A DNA stretch of 64,000 nt from Mycobacterium sherrisii. GTDB taxonomy: Bacteria; Actinomycetota; Actinomycetes; Mycobacteriales; Mycobacteriaceae. The notes under the pieces were generated by a model, which worked only from the letters and a program-made list of their open reading frames with translations, was not told the origin of the DNA and ran no database searches. This document shows positions 14,132-22,465 of this stretch, in pieces. The stretch covers positions 34,615 to 98,614 of the forward strand of contig NZ_LQPT01000033.1 of NCBI RefSeq assembly GCF_002102355.1. Direction: 5' to 3'. Within the stretch, counting starts at the first letter, position 1, and each line of letters starts with the position of its first letter. A program made the position numbers and the translations under genes.

Positions 14132-15970
14132 ATGGACGCCACCACCGACGAGTCCTTCGAAGCATTGTTGCGGTACATGCGAGATTCGCGCGGGTTCGAC
14201 TTCACCGGCCACAAGCGCACTTCGCTGATCCGGCCGGTCCGGCATCGGATGGACCAGGCCGGATACCGCTCGTACGAGGAATATCTCGACGTGCTGCAGG
14301 CAAGTTCGGACGAATTCGCGTCGTTGTTCAACACCATCCTGATCAACGTCACGGCCTTTTTTCGCGACGAAGAGGCCTGGGACTTCGTCCGCGACGAGGT
14401 CATCCCGCGGATGCTGGCCGAACGCGGCCCCACCGACCCGATTCGGGTCTGGAGCGCCGGCTGCGCCTCCGGGCAGGAGGCCTACACGCTGGCCATGCTG
14501 CTCGCCGAGGCGCTCGGGCCCGAGGCATTTCGGCAGCGGGTCAAGATCTACGCGACCGATATCGACGAGGAGGCGCTCGCCGAGGCGCGAGCTGCCAGCT
14601 ACGACGCCAGGGCCGTCGAATCGGTGCCGCCGGATATCCTGTCCCGCTATTTCGAACAAGTCAACGGCCGCTACATCTTTCACAAAGATCTGCGTCGCGC
14701 GGTGATCTTCGGCCGCAACGATTTGGTCAAAGACGCACCGATCTCGCGGGTCGACTTCCTCGTCTGTCGCAATACGCTGATGTACCTCAATGCGGAGACG
14801 CAACGAAATGTGTTGGGCCGCCTGCATTTCGCGCTTGGTCCGCAGGGCACGTTGTTTCTCGGCCACGCCGAGATGCTGCTGAGTCATAGCGATCGGTTCA
14901 CTGCGCTGAACCTGAAGAACCGCATCTTCCGCAAGGCGGTCGGCACCCACGGCGGGGCGGAGCGCTACGACCCGGCAGCCTTCTATGACCGCACCGACGA
15001 GTCGTCGGGGTTGACCACGGTGCGCGAGTTGGCTTTTCGCGCCAGCCCGGTGGCACAGATCGTGGTCACCGGGGAAGACACCGTGGCAATGATCAACCAG
15101 CAAGCCGAGAGCATCTTCGGCCTGTCGGCCCGCGATATCGGTCGGCTGCTCAGGGATTTGGAGGTGTCCTACCGAGCGGTGGAGCTGCGCGCCTATCTCG
15201 AGCAGGCCAAGGTGGAGCGCCGCTCGGCGCGGATCCCCGATGTCAAATGGCAACGGCCGGGCGCGGAAACGGTGTGGTTCGAAATCCACGTCAACCCCTT
15301 GGTCGACGCCGAGAACGGATTGCTGGGGGTGTCGATCGTCTTCTTCGACGTCAGCGCCACGCGCGCGCTGCTGGACAAGGTCGTCCAGACCAACCGCCAG
15401 CTCGAAGCGGCTTACGAGGAGTTGCAGTCCACCAACGAAGAACTCGAGACCACCAATGAGGAGTTGCAATCCACGGTGGAGGAACTCGAGACCACTAACG
15501 AGGAGCTGCAGTCCACCAACGAAGAACTCGAGACGATGAACGAGGAGCTGCAGTCCACTAACGACGAATTGCACACCATCAACGACACGTTGCGCGAGCG
15601 CAGTCTGGAACTCGACGGTGCGACAACCTTCCTGGATTCGCTGATCAATTCGGTGCAGATGGGCATGGTCGTGGTCGACCGGGAGATGAAAGTGGTGGTC
15701 TGGAATCGGGGTTGCGAGGACCTGTGGGGGCTGCGGGCCGACGAGATCGCCGGCACCAAACTGACGTCGCTGGATATCGGATTGCCCCTCGATACGGTGC
15801 TGCCGTTGATCGGCAACGCCTTTGTGGATCCGGAGAGCTCGGGCGAAACGCTGGTGGACGCGGTCAACCGGAGGGGACGTCCGGCGCGGGTGCGGGTCAC
15901 GTGCACGTCGTTTCGGTCGAACGACGGTGCGGCCGGTGGAGCGCTGTTGCTGATGGAGGTTTTGGGCTAG
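14132..15970 (+). CDS. CheR-type methyltransferase with PAS and coiled-coil domains
   Basis: A 612-residue protein. Residues 1-270 form a CheR domain: an N-terminal helical region, the SAM-binding motif VWSAGCASGQEAY near 105-120, and FLVCRNTLMYL. A PAS domain spans roughly 290-400. Residues 405-495 form a long coiled coil built on four 14-residue repeats of the EELQSTNEELETTN type (429-484). A second PAS domain ends the protein. This is the CheR-PAS architecture often fused to CheB in other bacteria; here CheB-like genes flank it instead. No flagellar or receptor genes lie nearby. The ATG at 14132 is 59 bases after the STAS-HATPase gene. The last 4 bases overlap the convergent CheB2 gene. 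Confidence 0.85.
   Translation: MDATTDESFEALLRYMRDSRGFDFTGHKRTSLIRPVRHRMDQAGYRSYEEYLDVLQASSDEFASLFNTILINVTAFFRDEEAWDFVRDEVIPRMLAERGPTDPIRVWSAGCASGQEAYTLAMLLAEALGPEAFRQRVKIYATDIDEEALAEARAASYDARAVESVPPDILSRYFEQVNGRYIFHKDLRRAVIFGRNDLVKDAPISRVDFLVCRNTLMYLNAETQRNVLGRLHFALGPQGTLFLGHAEMLLSHSDRFTALNLKNRIFRKAVGTHGGAERYDPAAFYDRTDESSGLTTVRELAFRASPVAQIVVTGEDTVAMINQQAESIFGLSARDIGRLLRDLEVSYRAVELRAYLEQAKVERRSARIPDVKWQRPGAETVWFEIHVNPLVDAENGLLGVSIVFFDVSATRALLDKVVQTNRQLEAAYEELQSTNEELETTNEELQSTVEELETTNEELQSTNEELETMNEELQSTNDELHTINDTLRERSLELDGATTFLDSLINSVQMGMVVVDREMKVVVWNRGCEDLWGLRADEIAGTKLTSLDIGLPLDTVLPLIGNAFVDPESSGETLVDAVNRRGRPARVRVTCTSFRSNDGAAGGALLLMEVLG
15416..15583 (+). repeat. four tandem 42-bp coding repeats (coiled coil)
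   Basis: Four 42-base units (15416, 15458, 15500, 15542) begin with GAGGAG(T/C)TGCA and encode 14-residue heptad pairs within the CheR-PAS protein. The units differ at several wobble positions, so the array is diverged and selected for coiled-coil sequence. Confidence 0.85.
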
Positions 15971-16845
15971 TCACGCAGTTGCGCGACCGCCCGCCTGGCG
16001 GCCTGCTGCGCTTGTTGGGCACGCCGCACGGATTCTTCGGCGCGGCGTCGTGCCATCGCAACCGTTTGGGCCGTGGCGCCGATGCCGGCCGCCAGATCCT
16101 GGCGTCGGCGCCGGAGTTCGTCTGCCCGCAGCCGCGCGGCTTCGGCGCGGGCGGCCGCGTCGTCGAGGGCTCGCGTCGATGGCTCCCGGAACTGATCGTC
16201 GGGCGGGGCGGCACCCGTCTGCGCCGGCGGTGTGGGCGCGCTGGCGCGCTCGGGCGCGGGGGGTATCGGGGCGCCGCGGGCAATGGCGGCAAGCACGCCA
16301 CCGATGTCATGCACCGGCAAGATGAGGTCCGCACCGGCTTCGGCCGCGGCCATCGGCATCGAGGGGTAGTCCGCGGTCCCGGGGCTTTGGGCGATGACGA
16401 TGGCCCCGGCCCGCTTCATCGCCCTGACTCCCTCGGCCCCGTCTCGGCCGGACCCGGACAACACGACGGCCAGTGCGCGCGGCCCGTACGAGCCGGCAAC
16501 GGACACCAGCAACACGTCGAATCGACGCTCCGAGATCGACCCCATTCTGCGCAGTCGACAAGTCCGGTCTGCGACCAGCTCCATGTGCATGTCCGGCGGA
16601 CAGACGGTCACGGGCCCCGGTTCGATGGTTTGGCGGTCGCGTGCCCAGCACACCGGGTGCGCGGTGGACCGTTGCAAGATCATGGGCAGCACGCTCGATT
16701 GCCCGCCGAGGTGCTGTTGCACGACGATGGCGGCACCGAACTCCGTAGGCAAATCGCCTAGGACCGCTAACAACGCCTCTAACCCACCGGCCGAGGCCAT
16801 CAGGACCACCAACTCGACCCCGGGTCGCTGGGTGTCGGTTGCCAT
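15967..16845 (-). CDS. CheB-like methylesterase with Ala/Arg-rich helical tail
   Basis: A 292-residue protein whose first 195 residues form an intact CheB methylesterase domain: Ser18 in MASAGGLEAL, His45 in VVQQHLGG and Asp135 in SGSGRDGAEGV. There is no receiver domain. The last 90 residues are Ala/Arg/Glu-rich and predicted to form a long helix or coiled coil. It is convergent with the CheR-PAS gene (4-base overlap) and could supply the methylesterase activity lost in the frameshifted CheB at 12303-13330. Its substrate in a bacterium without obvious chemoreceptors is unknown. Confidence 0.82.
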   Translation of the reverse strand: MATDTQRPGVELVVLMASAGGLEALLAVLGDLPTEFGAAIVVQQHLGGQSSVLPMILQRSTAHPVCWARDRQTIEPGPVTVCPPDMHMELVADRTCRLRRMGSISERRFDVLLVSVAGSYGPRALAVVLSGSGRDGAEGVRAMKRAGAIVIAQSPGTADYPSMPMAAAEAGADLILPVHDIGGVLAAIARGAPIPPAPERASAPTPPAQTGAAPPDDQFREPSTRALDDAAARAEAARLRADELRRRRQDLAAGIGATAQTVAMARRRAEESVRRAQQAQQAARRAVAQLRD

Positions 16846-16945
16846 GCGTCCAGTGTCCTCCGCCCGCCCTGATCCGGCCTCGGGAACTTTCGCACTATCC
16901 AGCCGGCGAAGGACCCGGACAGCCAGCGAAGCCGCAACGGCGCCG

Positions 16946-16972
16946 CGTTTGGCAGTCGGCCACGCCGGGTAC
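16946..16972 (+). promoter_or_regulatory. candidate SigF promoter of the GT4 gene
   Basis: CGTTT at 16946-16950, 16 bases, GGGTAC at 16967-16972, giving a leader of about 70 bases before the GTG at 17050. Confidence 0.55.
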
Positions 16973-17049
16973 TGCCCAGGGTCGCGGGCTTCCGCCCTTG
17001 CGCCAAAGACCTCGACGGCAGTTCGAACCGGATACGGAGGGATTTCGTC

Positions 17050-18237
17050 GTGAAGATCGCGGTCGTGACCGGAGACGACGTCGCCGGTGACGGGCCAGCG
17101 CAGCTATGTTCCGCGCTCGCCACTCGCGGGCACGACGTGACATGCCATGCGAGGCAACAACGGCGGCCCCGCGCCCAACGCTCAGCCGAGCCGAATTTTC
17201 GGGTCGTGGCGACACGTGTCGGACCGCCGCCAGGGGGAACCGCCGCCGACGTTCTGCCTTTCGTGGGTGATTGGGCGGCCATCCTGCAACGCCGGTGGTC
17301 ACACGACCGGCCCGACATCGTGCACGCGCATGGCTGGCTGGGCGGGCTGGCGGCCCAGCTGGCTGCACGGCGGCAAAGCTGGCCTACCGTCCAGACTTTC
17401 CAGTGCCTGGCCGCAGCAAGGACGTCATCCGCCGACCGGTCCGACGATTCCGCGAGACAACGCATCGAGCCGCTGTTGGCGCGGCACGCCGACTGGGTCA
17501 CCGTCGAAAGCACGGCCGACCTCGAGGCGCTCACCCGGTCGCTGCACAGCCGGTCGCGGATGTCGGTGATCAGTGGTGGCGTCGACGGTGATCGGTACAC
17601 CCCGGTGGGCAGGGCCGACGATCACAGCGCCGCCCTGCCCGGCCTGCTCCGCGTCTTGTGTATCGCGCAGAATCCGTTGTGGGTCAATGGAATCGACACG
17701 GTGATCGCGGCATTGTCCCGGGTCGCGTCCACCGAGCTGGTCATCGCGGAAAGCGGGCCCGACAGCTGTCGCGACGACCGGGCGAGAGCCAAGTTGGAGC
17801 GCTTCGGCGCAAAGTTGGGTGTGGACCAGCGGATCAGGTTCCTCGGCGCCGTCACCGATGACGACATGCCCGCGCTGCTGCGATCCTGCGATGTCCTCCT
17901 CTGCACGCCGCAACGACCACCCACAGCCGCCTCGGTCTTGCAGGCCATGGCCAGCGGGCTGGCGATCGTCGGCCCGGCCATCGGCGTGCTGGACGATCTC
18001 GTGGTCCACGACGTCACCGGCCTGCTGGCAGCCGGGGACGATCCCAGGGATCTGGCGTCGGCACTGAGAATCCTTGCGGCGGAACGTTTTCGCTGCAGCG
18101 GCATGGGGGCGGCCGGCCGCAACCGGGCGTTGTCGCGCTACACCTGGGACCGAATCGCACTGGACTCGCTGGCGATCTATGAGAAACTCAGCTCAGAACG
18201 CGTAGTGGGTGAAGCAATGGAAGAGGTCACACGGTGA
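17050..18237 (+). CDS. GT4-like glycosyltransferase with changed catalytic motif
   Basis: A 395-residue GT-B fold protein. The N-terminal domain starts MKIAVVTGDD and contains IVHAHGWLGGLAAQ; the C-terminal domain contains LLRVLCIAQNPLWVNG and IRFLGAVTDDDMPALLRSCD. In family 4 enzymes the C-terminal EPFGx-LEAM element supplies two catalytic/donor-binding Glu residues (EX7E). Here the same position reads RPPTAASVLQAM, lacking both, so donor use or activity may differ. The start is GTG at 17050. A SigF-like promoter lies upstream, and an AraC-type regulator follows after 13 bases. The acceptor is unknown. Confidence 0.78.
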   Translation: MKIAVVTGDDVAGDGPAQLCSALATRGHDVTCHARQQRRPRAQRSAEPNFRVVATRVGPPPGGTAADVLPFVGDWAAILQRRWSHDRPDIVHAHGWLGGLAAQLAARRQSWPTVQTFQCLAAARTSSADRSDDSARQRIEPLLARHADWVTVESTADLEALTRSLHSRSRMSVISGGVDGDRYTPVGRADDHSAALPGLLRVLCIAQNPLWVNGIDTVIAALSRVASTELVIAESGPDSCRDDRARAKLERFGAKLGVDQRIRFLGAVTDDDMPALLRSCDVLLCTPQRPPTAASVLQAMASGLAIVGPAIGVLDDLVVHDVTGLLAAGDDPRDLASALRILAAERFRCSGMGAAGRNRALSRYTWDRIALDSLAIYEKLSSERVVGEAMEEVTR

Positions 18238-18250
18238 CCGGTGCGCAGTC

Positions 18251-19309
18251 ATGACGAGCATCACCGAAAAGAAACCGCACGGCGTGTCCAACGGCGCGGG
18301 CGACGTTCTGCGTGACTCGTTGAGCGCCAACCTCAAAGCCGCCGGTGACATGGGCGTCCTGTCTCGGCCTTCCGTGGTTCGACACGAGCAGTTCCGCACC
18401 TTCGATCCCGAGGACGCGCGGCGGTTCTTCGCAGCCGCCTACACGCCGGGCTGGCGAATCACCGGTATCGGCAGGGGATCGGCCGTCAAGCACCGGCGCT
18501 ACACCGTGCCGGCGGTCACGCTCGACGACGTCCTGATGCAGGGCCGGGTCAACTGTGAAATCCCGGGCGCCGATGACGTGTTGGTGATCCAACCGCGCGC
18601 GGGCGCATTGACGGTGAGCGCGAATCGGTTGCCCGAGCTGGACCATCCGGTGCTCGTCGCCCACGACATGCCCTGCGTGCTGTGGGTCAACTCAGGGCGA
18701 TTCGACGTGGTCAGCATCGGGTCGGACGTGTTGCGTAAGGCGGCGGCCGGACAGTACGCGCCGTTGCCGCAGAAGATTCGGTTCCTCGATTGGCGTCCGT
18801 GCTCCAGTGCCGCCGCGCGCGCCTGGCATCGAGCACTGGAATACGCGAAAGCCACGCTCTGCTCGGCCGACACTGCGGGCCAACCGTTGATCGCCGCGAC
18901 GGTGGCGACCGTGCTGGCAACAGCGTTACTCGAGTGTTACCCCTCCAACCTTACGGCGGACAGCGACGTGCTGAGCGACCCCGCAGTGCCCGAGGCGCTC
19001 AAGGATGCGGTGTCGTTCATCCACTGTCATGCCGGCGCCGACGTCGGGATTCATGAAGTTGCGGCGGCCGTGCACCTCACCCCGCGGGCAGTGCAGTACC
19101 TGTTCAGGCATCAACTGGACACCACTCCGACGCGGTATCTGCGTCGCGTCCGGTTGCACCGCGCGCATTTGGACCTGTTGTCCAGTGATCGCTCACTGAC
19201 CACCGTGGCCGAGGTCGCCCAGCGGTGGGGATTCCTGCACACCGGCAGGTTCGCCGTGCAATACCGCAAGACCTACGGTCAGAGTCCACACACCACGTTG
19301 AGACAGTGA
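18251..19309 (+). CDS. AraC family transcriptional regulator
   Basis: A 352-residue regulator. The C-terminal 105 residues form the two-HTH AraC domain: the first helix-turn-helix around GIHEVAAAVHLTPRAVQYLF and the second around TTVAEVAQRWGFLHTGRFAVQYRKT. The N-terminal half resembles the sensor of AraC-binding-type proteins. The ATG at 18251 (13 bases after the GT4 stop) was preferred to a GTG at 18209, which would overlap GT4. The ligand and target genes are unknown. Confidence 0.85.
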   Translation: MTSITEKKPHGVSNGAGDVLRDSLSANLKAAGDMGVLSRPSVVRHEQFRTFDPEDARRFFAAAYTPGWRITGIGRGSAVKHRRYTVPAVTLDDVLMQGRVNCEIPGADDVLVIQPRAGALTVSANRLPELDHPVLVAHDMPCVLWVNSGRFDVVSIGSDVLRKAAAGQYAPLPQKIRFLDWRPCSSAAARAWHRALEYAKATLCSADTAGQPLIAATVATVLATALLECYPSNLTADSDVLSDPAVPEALKDAVSFIHCHAGADVGIHEVAAAVHLTPRAVQYLFRHQLDTTPTRYLRRVRLHRAHLDLLSSDRSLTTVAEVAQRWGFLHTGRFAVQYRKTYGQSPHTTLRQ

Positions 19310-19519
19310 GTTTTGGTAACCGCTCGGGTCAAAAGGCCCTGCGCAGCTTGCCTTTCTGAGGTCAAACGTGGCGTCCTGCACACTTTGGGGTCTGCGAACC
19401 CGCGCCGATGCGGCTAGGCTCTTGACAGGTTGAGTCCGCAGCTGCCGATATTTCGGGGCCATTGGGACACCGACGTCGCTTCGGTCTACTTGATCCCTCA
19501 TCCGATTGGGCGTACTCGC

Positions 19520-20029
19520 ATGACTTCATTAGCTTTTCGACCGACCACCGACATGTGCGGCCAACCGCGCTGCCGCTTTTCGATCGACTGCGCCGGGGCG
19601 CAGTTGCATGTGCACACCCGCAGATCGGCCACCGTATTGGGCGTCCACGGCGAAATCGACGCGTTCAACGCGGACCTGGTGGGCGACGGGATTCGCCGGT
19701 ACGCACGGCTCAAAGCGCCGGTGGTCCTGGACCTCAGTCAGCTGGATTTGCTGAGCGCGGCCGGGTTTCGCATGTTGCTCATTCTCAACGAAGAACACGA
19801 GCGCGCCGGATTGCACTGGAGCGTGGTCAGTGGGGCGCGATCGCGCCGCGTCGGCGCGGTCTTCCCGAAACACGGCTTGCCGCTTGTCGATTCGGTCTCC
19901 GAGGCGCTTCACATCGTCGACGACCTGGTTCAGACGCGCCGGCGGTGGCTCGCCGTCCCGGCTCGGCAACACGAGCCGCAGCGCGACAACAGCTCCGGGC
20001 GCGCCGCGGGGCGCCGCGCGATCGCCTGA
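19520..20029 (+). CDS. STAS domain anti-sigma factor antagonist
   Basis: A 169-residue protein with a STAS domain at residues 30-130: the strand TVLGVHGEIDAF, VVLDLSQLDLLSAAGFRML with the Ser that relatives phosphorylate, and a C-terminal helix. Such proteins bind anti-sigma kinases and free stress sigma factors. It lies 7 kb from the STAS-HATPase fusion and within a cluster of SigF-like promoters, so it is a candidate input to SigF. In-frame starts exist at 19430 and 19520; 19520 was chosen as the family-like start. The 210 bases upstream hold only a weak TTGACA-like element (19422). Confidence 0.78.
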   Translation: MTSLAFRPTTDMCGQPRCRFSIDCAGAQLHVHTRRSATVLGVHGEIDAFNADLVGDGIRRYARLKAPVVLDLSQLDLLSAAGFRMLLILNEEHERAGLHWSVVSGARSRRVGAVFPKHGLPLVDSVSEALHIVDDLVQTRRRWLAVPARQHEPQRDNSSGRAAGRRAIA

Positions 20030-20033
20030 GCGA

Positions 20034-21089
20034 TCACGCTGTCTTGGCCAGCCCGGCAGTCTGAGACATGCCGGTGCCTCGGGCCACCCGCCGGATCAGC
20101 GCACGGGTCGCCTTTTCCAGGATTTCCTGGGCGGCGTCCGGCTGCCGGGTCCGCTCGGCGCGCCCGGTCGCCGCGGCGATGGTGAGCTCTTGCTCGTAGC
20201 CGGTGACGACACGGGGATCCACATAGGAGCCTCGTGCCACCGCGGGCGTGTTGCCCAGCCCCTCGGCCACCTCTTTCATCACTGCCGACTCGACGCGCTT
20301 GATCACCCGTTGTGACACTGGGGGATCCGCGTCGGCGAACGCCACGGCCGCCAGCACCGTGCCATGCCAGGTCCGCAGATCCTTGACGGTGAATTCGTCG
20401 CCGACGATTTCCTTGAACCGGGCATTTAGATCGTCGGCCCGCAGCTCAGTCCAGCCGGACCCGTTGCGGTACACCAACAATCGCTCACCGTGTTGGGTAC
20501 TGCGCATCAGCGCACGCACCGCGCGCACCACCGCGGCGTCCTGCACCTCCACGGTCCGCTGCACGCCGCTCTTGGCGGGGTAATCGAACGCGACCGCATC
20601 CCGGCGCACCGTCACGTGCTCGCGCAGCAGGGTCGCGATTCCGTAGGACTCGTGTTCTTCGGCGTATTGCTCTCCGCCGGAACGGAAGTAGCCCCGGTCC
20701 AGCAGGCGCAACCCCAGCGCCAGCACCCGCTCGCGCGACGTCCCGCGCCGGGACAGGTCGGCCACGATGCGATCGCGAAAGTCCGGTAGCCGAGTGGACA
20801 ACTCGAGGACGCGATCGAACTTCTCCTCGGCGCGCTCCTGCTGCCACGCCGCATGGTAAAGATACTGACGGCGTCCGGCCGCGTCGGTGCCCACCGCCTG
20901 GATGTGTCCATTCGGATGAGGGCAGATCCACACCTTCTTCCAGGCCGGCGGGATCACCAGATCCTTGATCCGTTGCAGGGTTGCCTCGTCGGCCAGCGGC
21001 TCGCCGTCGGCGTCGTAGTAGGCGAATCCCTTGCCCCGCGGCTTGCGGGCGATTCCGGGCCCGTCCAGGACGCTTCGTCGTAGCCGCAT
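20034..21089 (-). CDS. type IB DNA topoisomerase
   Basis: A 351-residue poxvirus-like topoisomerase IB. The N-terminal domain has IPPAWKKVWICPHPNGHIQA; the catalytic domain carries the active-site residues, among them Arg239 and His242 in DLRTWHGT and the nucleophile Tyr289 in ARGSYVDPRVV. It relaxes supercoils of either sign through a 3'-phosphotyrosine and needs no ATP. The enzyme is uncommon in bacteria and, to my knowledge, absent from M. tuberculosis. It stands alone, convergent with the STAS gene (4-base gap). Confidence 0.92.
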   Translation of the reverse strand: MRLRRSVLDGPGIARKPRGKGFAYYDADGEPLADEATLQRIKDLVIPPAWKKVWICPHPNGHIQAVGTDAAGRRQYLYHAAWQQERAEEKFDRVLELSTRLPDFRDRIVADLSRRGTSRERVLALGLRLLDRGYFRSGGEQYAEEHESYGIATLLREHVTVRRDAVAFDYPAKSGVQRTVEVQDAAVVRAVRALMRSTQHGERLLVYRNGSGWTELRADDLNARFKEIVGDEFTVKDLRTWHGTVLAAVAFADADPPVSQRVIKRVESAVMKEVAEGLGNTPAVARGSYVDPRVVTGYEQELTIAAATGRAERTRQPDAAQEILEKATRALIRRVARGTGMSQTAGLAKTA

Positions 21090-21176
21090 GGTCGTCGTCT
21101 CCCAGTCTTGTTGGCTGATCGGGAGTTACCCGCCCGCGGGGGGATTCACACGGATGGATTGTCCGTCGCAACGCAA

Positions 21177-21208
21177 AACGACCCGCCACGTCGGTGTGGC
21201 GGGTCGTT
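21177..21208 (-). terminator. terminator of the hemophore-like gene
   Basis: A perfect 13-bp stem (21177-21189 with 21196-21208, arms AACGACCCGCCAC/GTGGCGGGTCGTT) with a 6-base loop, followed on the minus strand by a short T-run. It lies 14 bases after the stop at 21222. Confidence 0.85.
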
Positions 21209-21221
21209 AGCGCGGGAGAAT

Positions 21222-21620
21222 CTAGCCGGCCATGAACTCGTGGTAAGCCGATTCCAGATTCGCCGGCAGGGCCGACACGTTGCACTGACGCTCGGTCTCG
21301 CCGATCGGCGCCAGAATGCCGCGCAGGTCGTAGTACTCCTGCGGGTGCGCGGTGAAGTAGCCGCGAAGGTTGGATGCGGCTTCGGTCCTCGGCTGTCCGT
21401 AGGCAGCCATGACGACCTGGTTGGCGGCCGGGTGAGCCGCGAGGTACTGCTCGGCGGCGCCCTGCGCCGAGGACACCGTGGCGTTCACGCCCGCAGGGCT
21501 GCAGTCGGGTGCCGCGGCCGCGGACGGCGCACCGGCGATCCCCAAGGCCAGACCCCCGAGCAGACAACCGGCACTGACGCCGGCGACTCGCCGGCGCGCG
21601 ACGCTATTGCTGAATTTCAT
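21222..21620 (-). CDS. secreted hemophore-like protein
   Basis: A 132-residue exported protein. It has a basic N-terminus, a hydrophobic core and a likely cleavage after APSAAAA (about residue 37). The mature part is about 95 residues and helical, with two cysteines (Cys40 and Cys113) that probably form a disulfide. This is the layout of the mycobacterial Rv0203-type haem-binding/hemophore-related family. Haem binding itself is not provable from sequence. AAGGA lies 8 bases before the ATG. A strong hairpin terminator follows. Confidence 0.78.
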   Translation of the reverse strand: MKFSNSVARRRVAGVSAGCLLGGLALGIAGAPSAAAAPDCSPAGVNATVSSAQGAAEQYLAAHPAANQVVMAAYGQPRTEAASNLRGYFTAHPQEYYDLRGILAPIGETERQCNVSALPANLESAYHEFMAG

Positions 21621-21993
21621 GCTGTTGTCCTTCGATGATCGACATCAATTGACCGGGGTGCCCGATACCCAGAGACCAACGTAGCTGGCAGAGAACGCGA
21701 CAGTGCCTTAAATTTGCGGGCAGCTAATGTGCGCCGGGAGGGGTTTGACTCGCGGCGGCCACGCCCATCAGTATCCGACGGCCTGTCGTGATCAAATCGT
21801 TACTAGCTAAGGCAGGTATCAGCAAACTCCCCTTAAGCTCGTTATCTGGCATCAATCGAAGCGTGGAGTAGCAGCCGCAAAGCCAGTGAGGGTTGCCCGG
21901 TGAACCCAGTGCGCCGCGGCGGCAGCCCGCCGAGACGGCATCGGGCTAGCATGTGCGGGAGCCGCTGCAGTCACCGCCCGCGGGGGAATTCTG
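21621..21993. other. divergent intergenic region
   Basis: These 373 bases separate the hemophore-like gene from the SRPBCC gene. No gene is supported. I found no convincing IdeR box, SigF promoter or inverted repeat. The part around 21700-21860 is more AT-rich than its surroundings, as expected for a divergent promoter region. Confidence 0.5.
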
Positions 21994-22428
21994 ATGGTCG
22001 AGATTCGCTTGGAACGCACGATCGCCGCGCCTGTGGAGCAGGTTTTCGATTGGCTGGCCGAACCGGTCAATTTCGCCGCCGCTCCGCTGGTGCTCAGGGG
22101 CAAGTGGGCTAAGGGCACGACGGGTCCCGGCCCGGGCGCCGTGCGTGAAGTGATCGGCGCCGGCACCTGGTTCCGTGAAGAGCTCACGGTTTACGACCGG
22201 CCACGCAGCTACAGCTATCTGATCCTGCGATCCTTCCCGCCGTTCGATCACGACGGTGGCACCCTGACATTCACCACGGTCGGCGACGCAACCCGGGTGG
22301 ACTGGCTGACCAGTTACACCCATGCGGCCGCGGTGGGGGGCAAGGCGCTGGAGGCGGTGACGCGCCACCTGTTGCGTCCTAACCTCCTCGCGATTCTCGA
22401 CGCATGCGCCAAGGCGCTGCAGAAATAA
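21994..22428 (+). CDS. SRPBCC (polyketide cyclase-like) family protein
   Basis: A 144-residue protein of the START/SRPBCC fold: beta-strand VEIRLERTIAAPVEQVFDWL at the N-terminus, central strands and a C-terminal helix. Members bind hydrophobic ligands. The gene follows GGGGGAA and stands alone. No specific ligand can be named. Confidence 0.78.
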   Translation: MVEIRLERTIAAPVEQVFDWLAEPVNFAAAPLVLRGKWAKGTTGPGPGAVREVIGAGTWFREELTVYDRPRSYSYLILRSFPPFDHDGGTLTFTTVGDATRVDWLTSYTHAAAVGGKALEAVTRHLLRPNLLAILDACAKALQK

Positions 22429-22465
22429 CCCAGTCTTGTTGGTGCGCGGCGTTTTCGGCACCGGC

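Noticed and set aside
14069-15574. A 501-codon open frame on the minus strand opposite the CheR-PAS gene
   Set aside because: It is a frame shadow created by high GC and the repetitive coiled coil; it has no ribosome site and no recognisable domain.
15416-15583. CRISPR-like array
   Set aside because: The repeats are contiguous coding repeats with no unique spacers.
21700-21860. IdeR iron box upstream of the hemophore-like gene
   Set aside because: The sequence near TTACTAGCTAAGG matches the IdeR consensus at too few positions.
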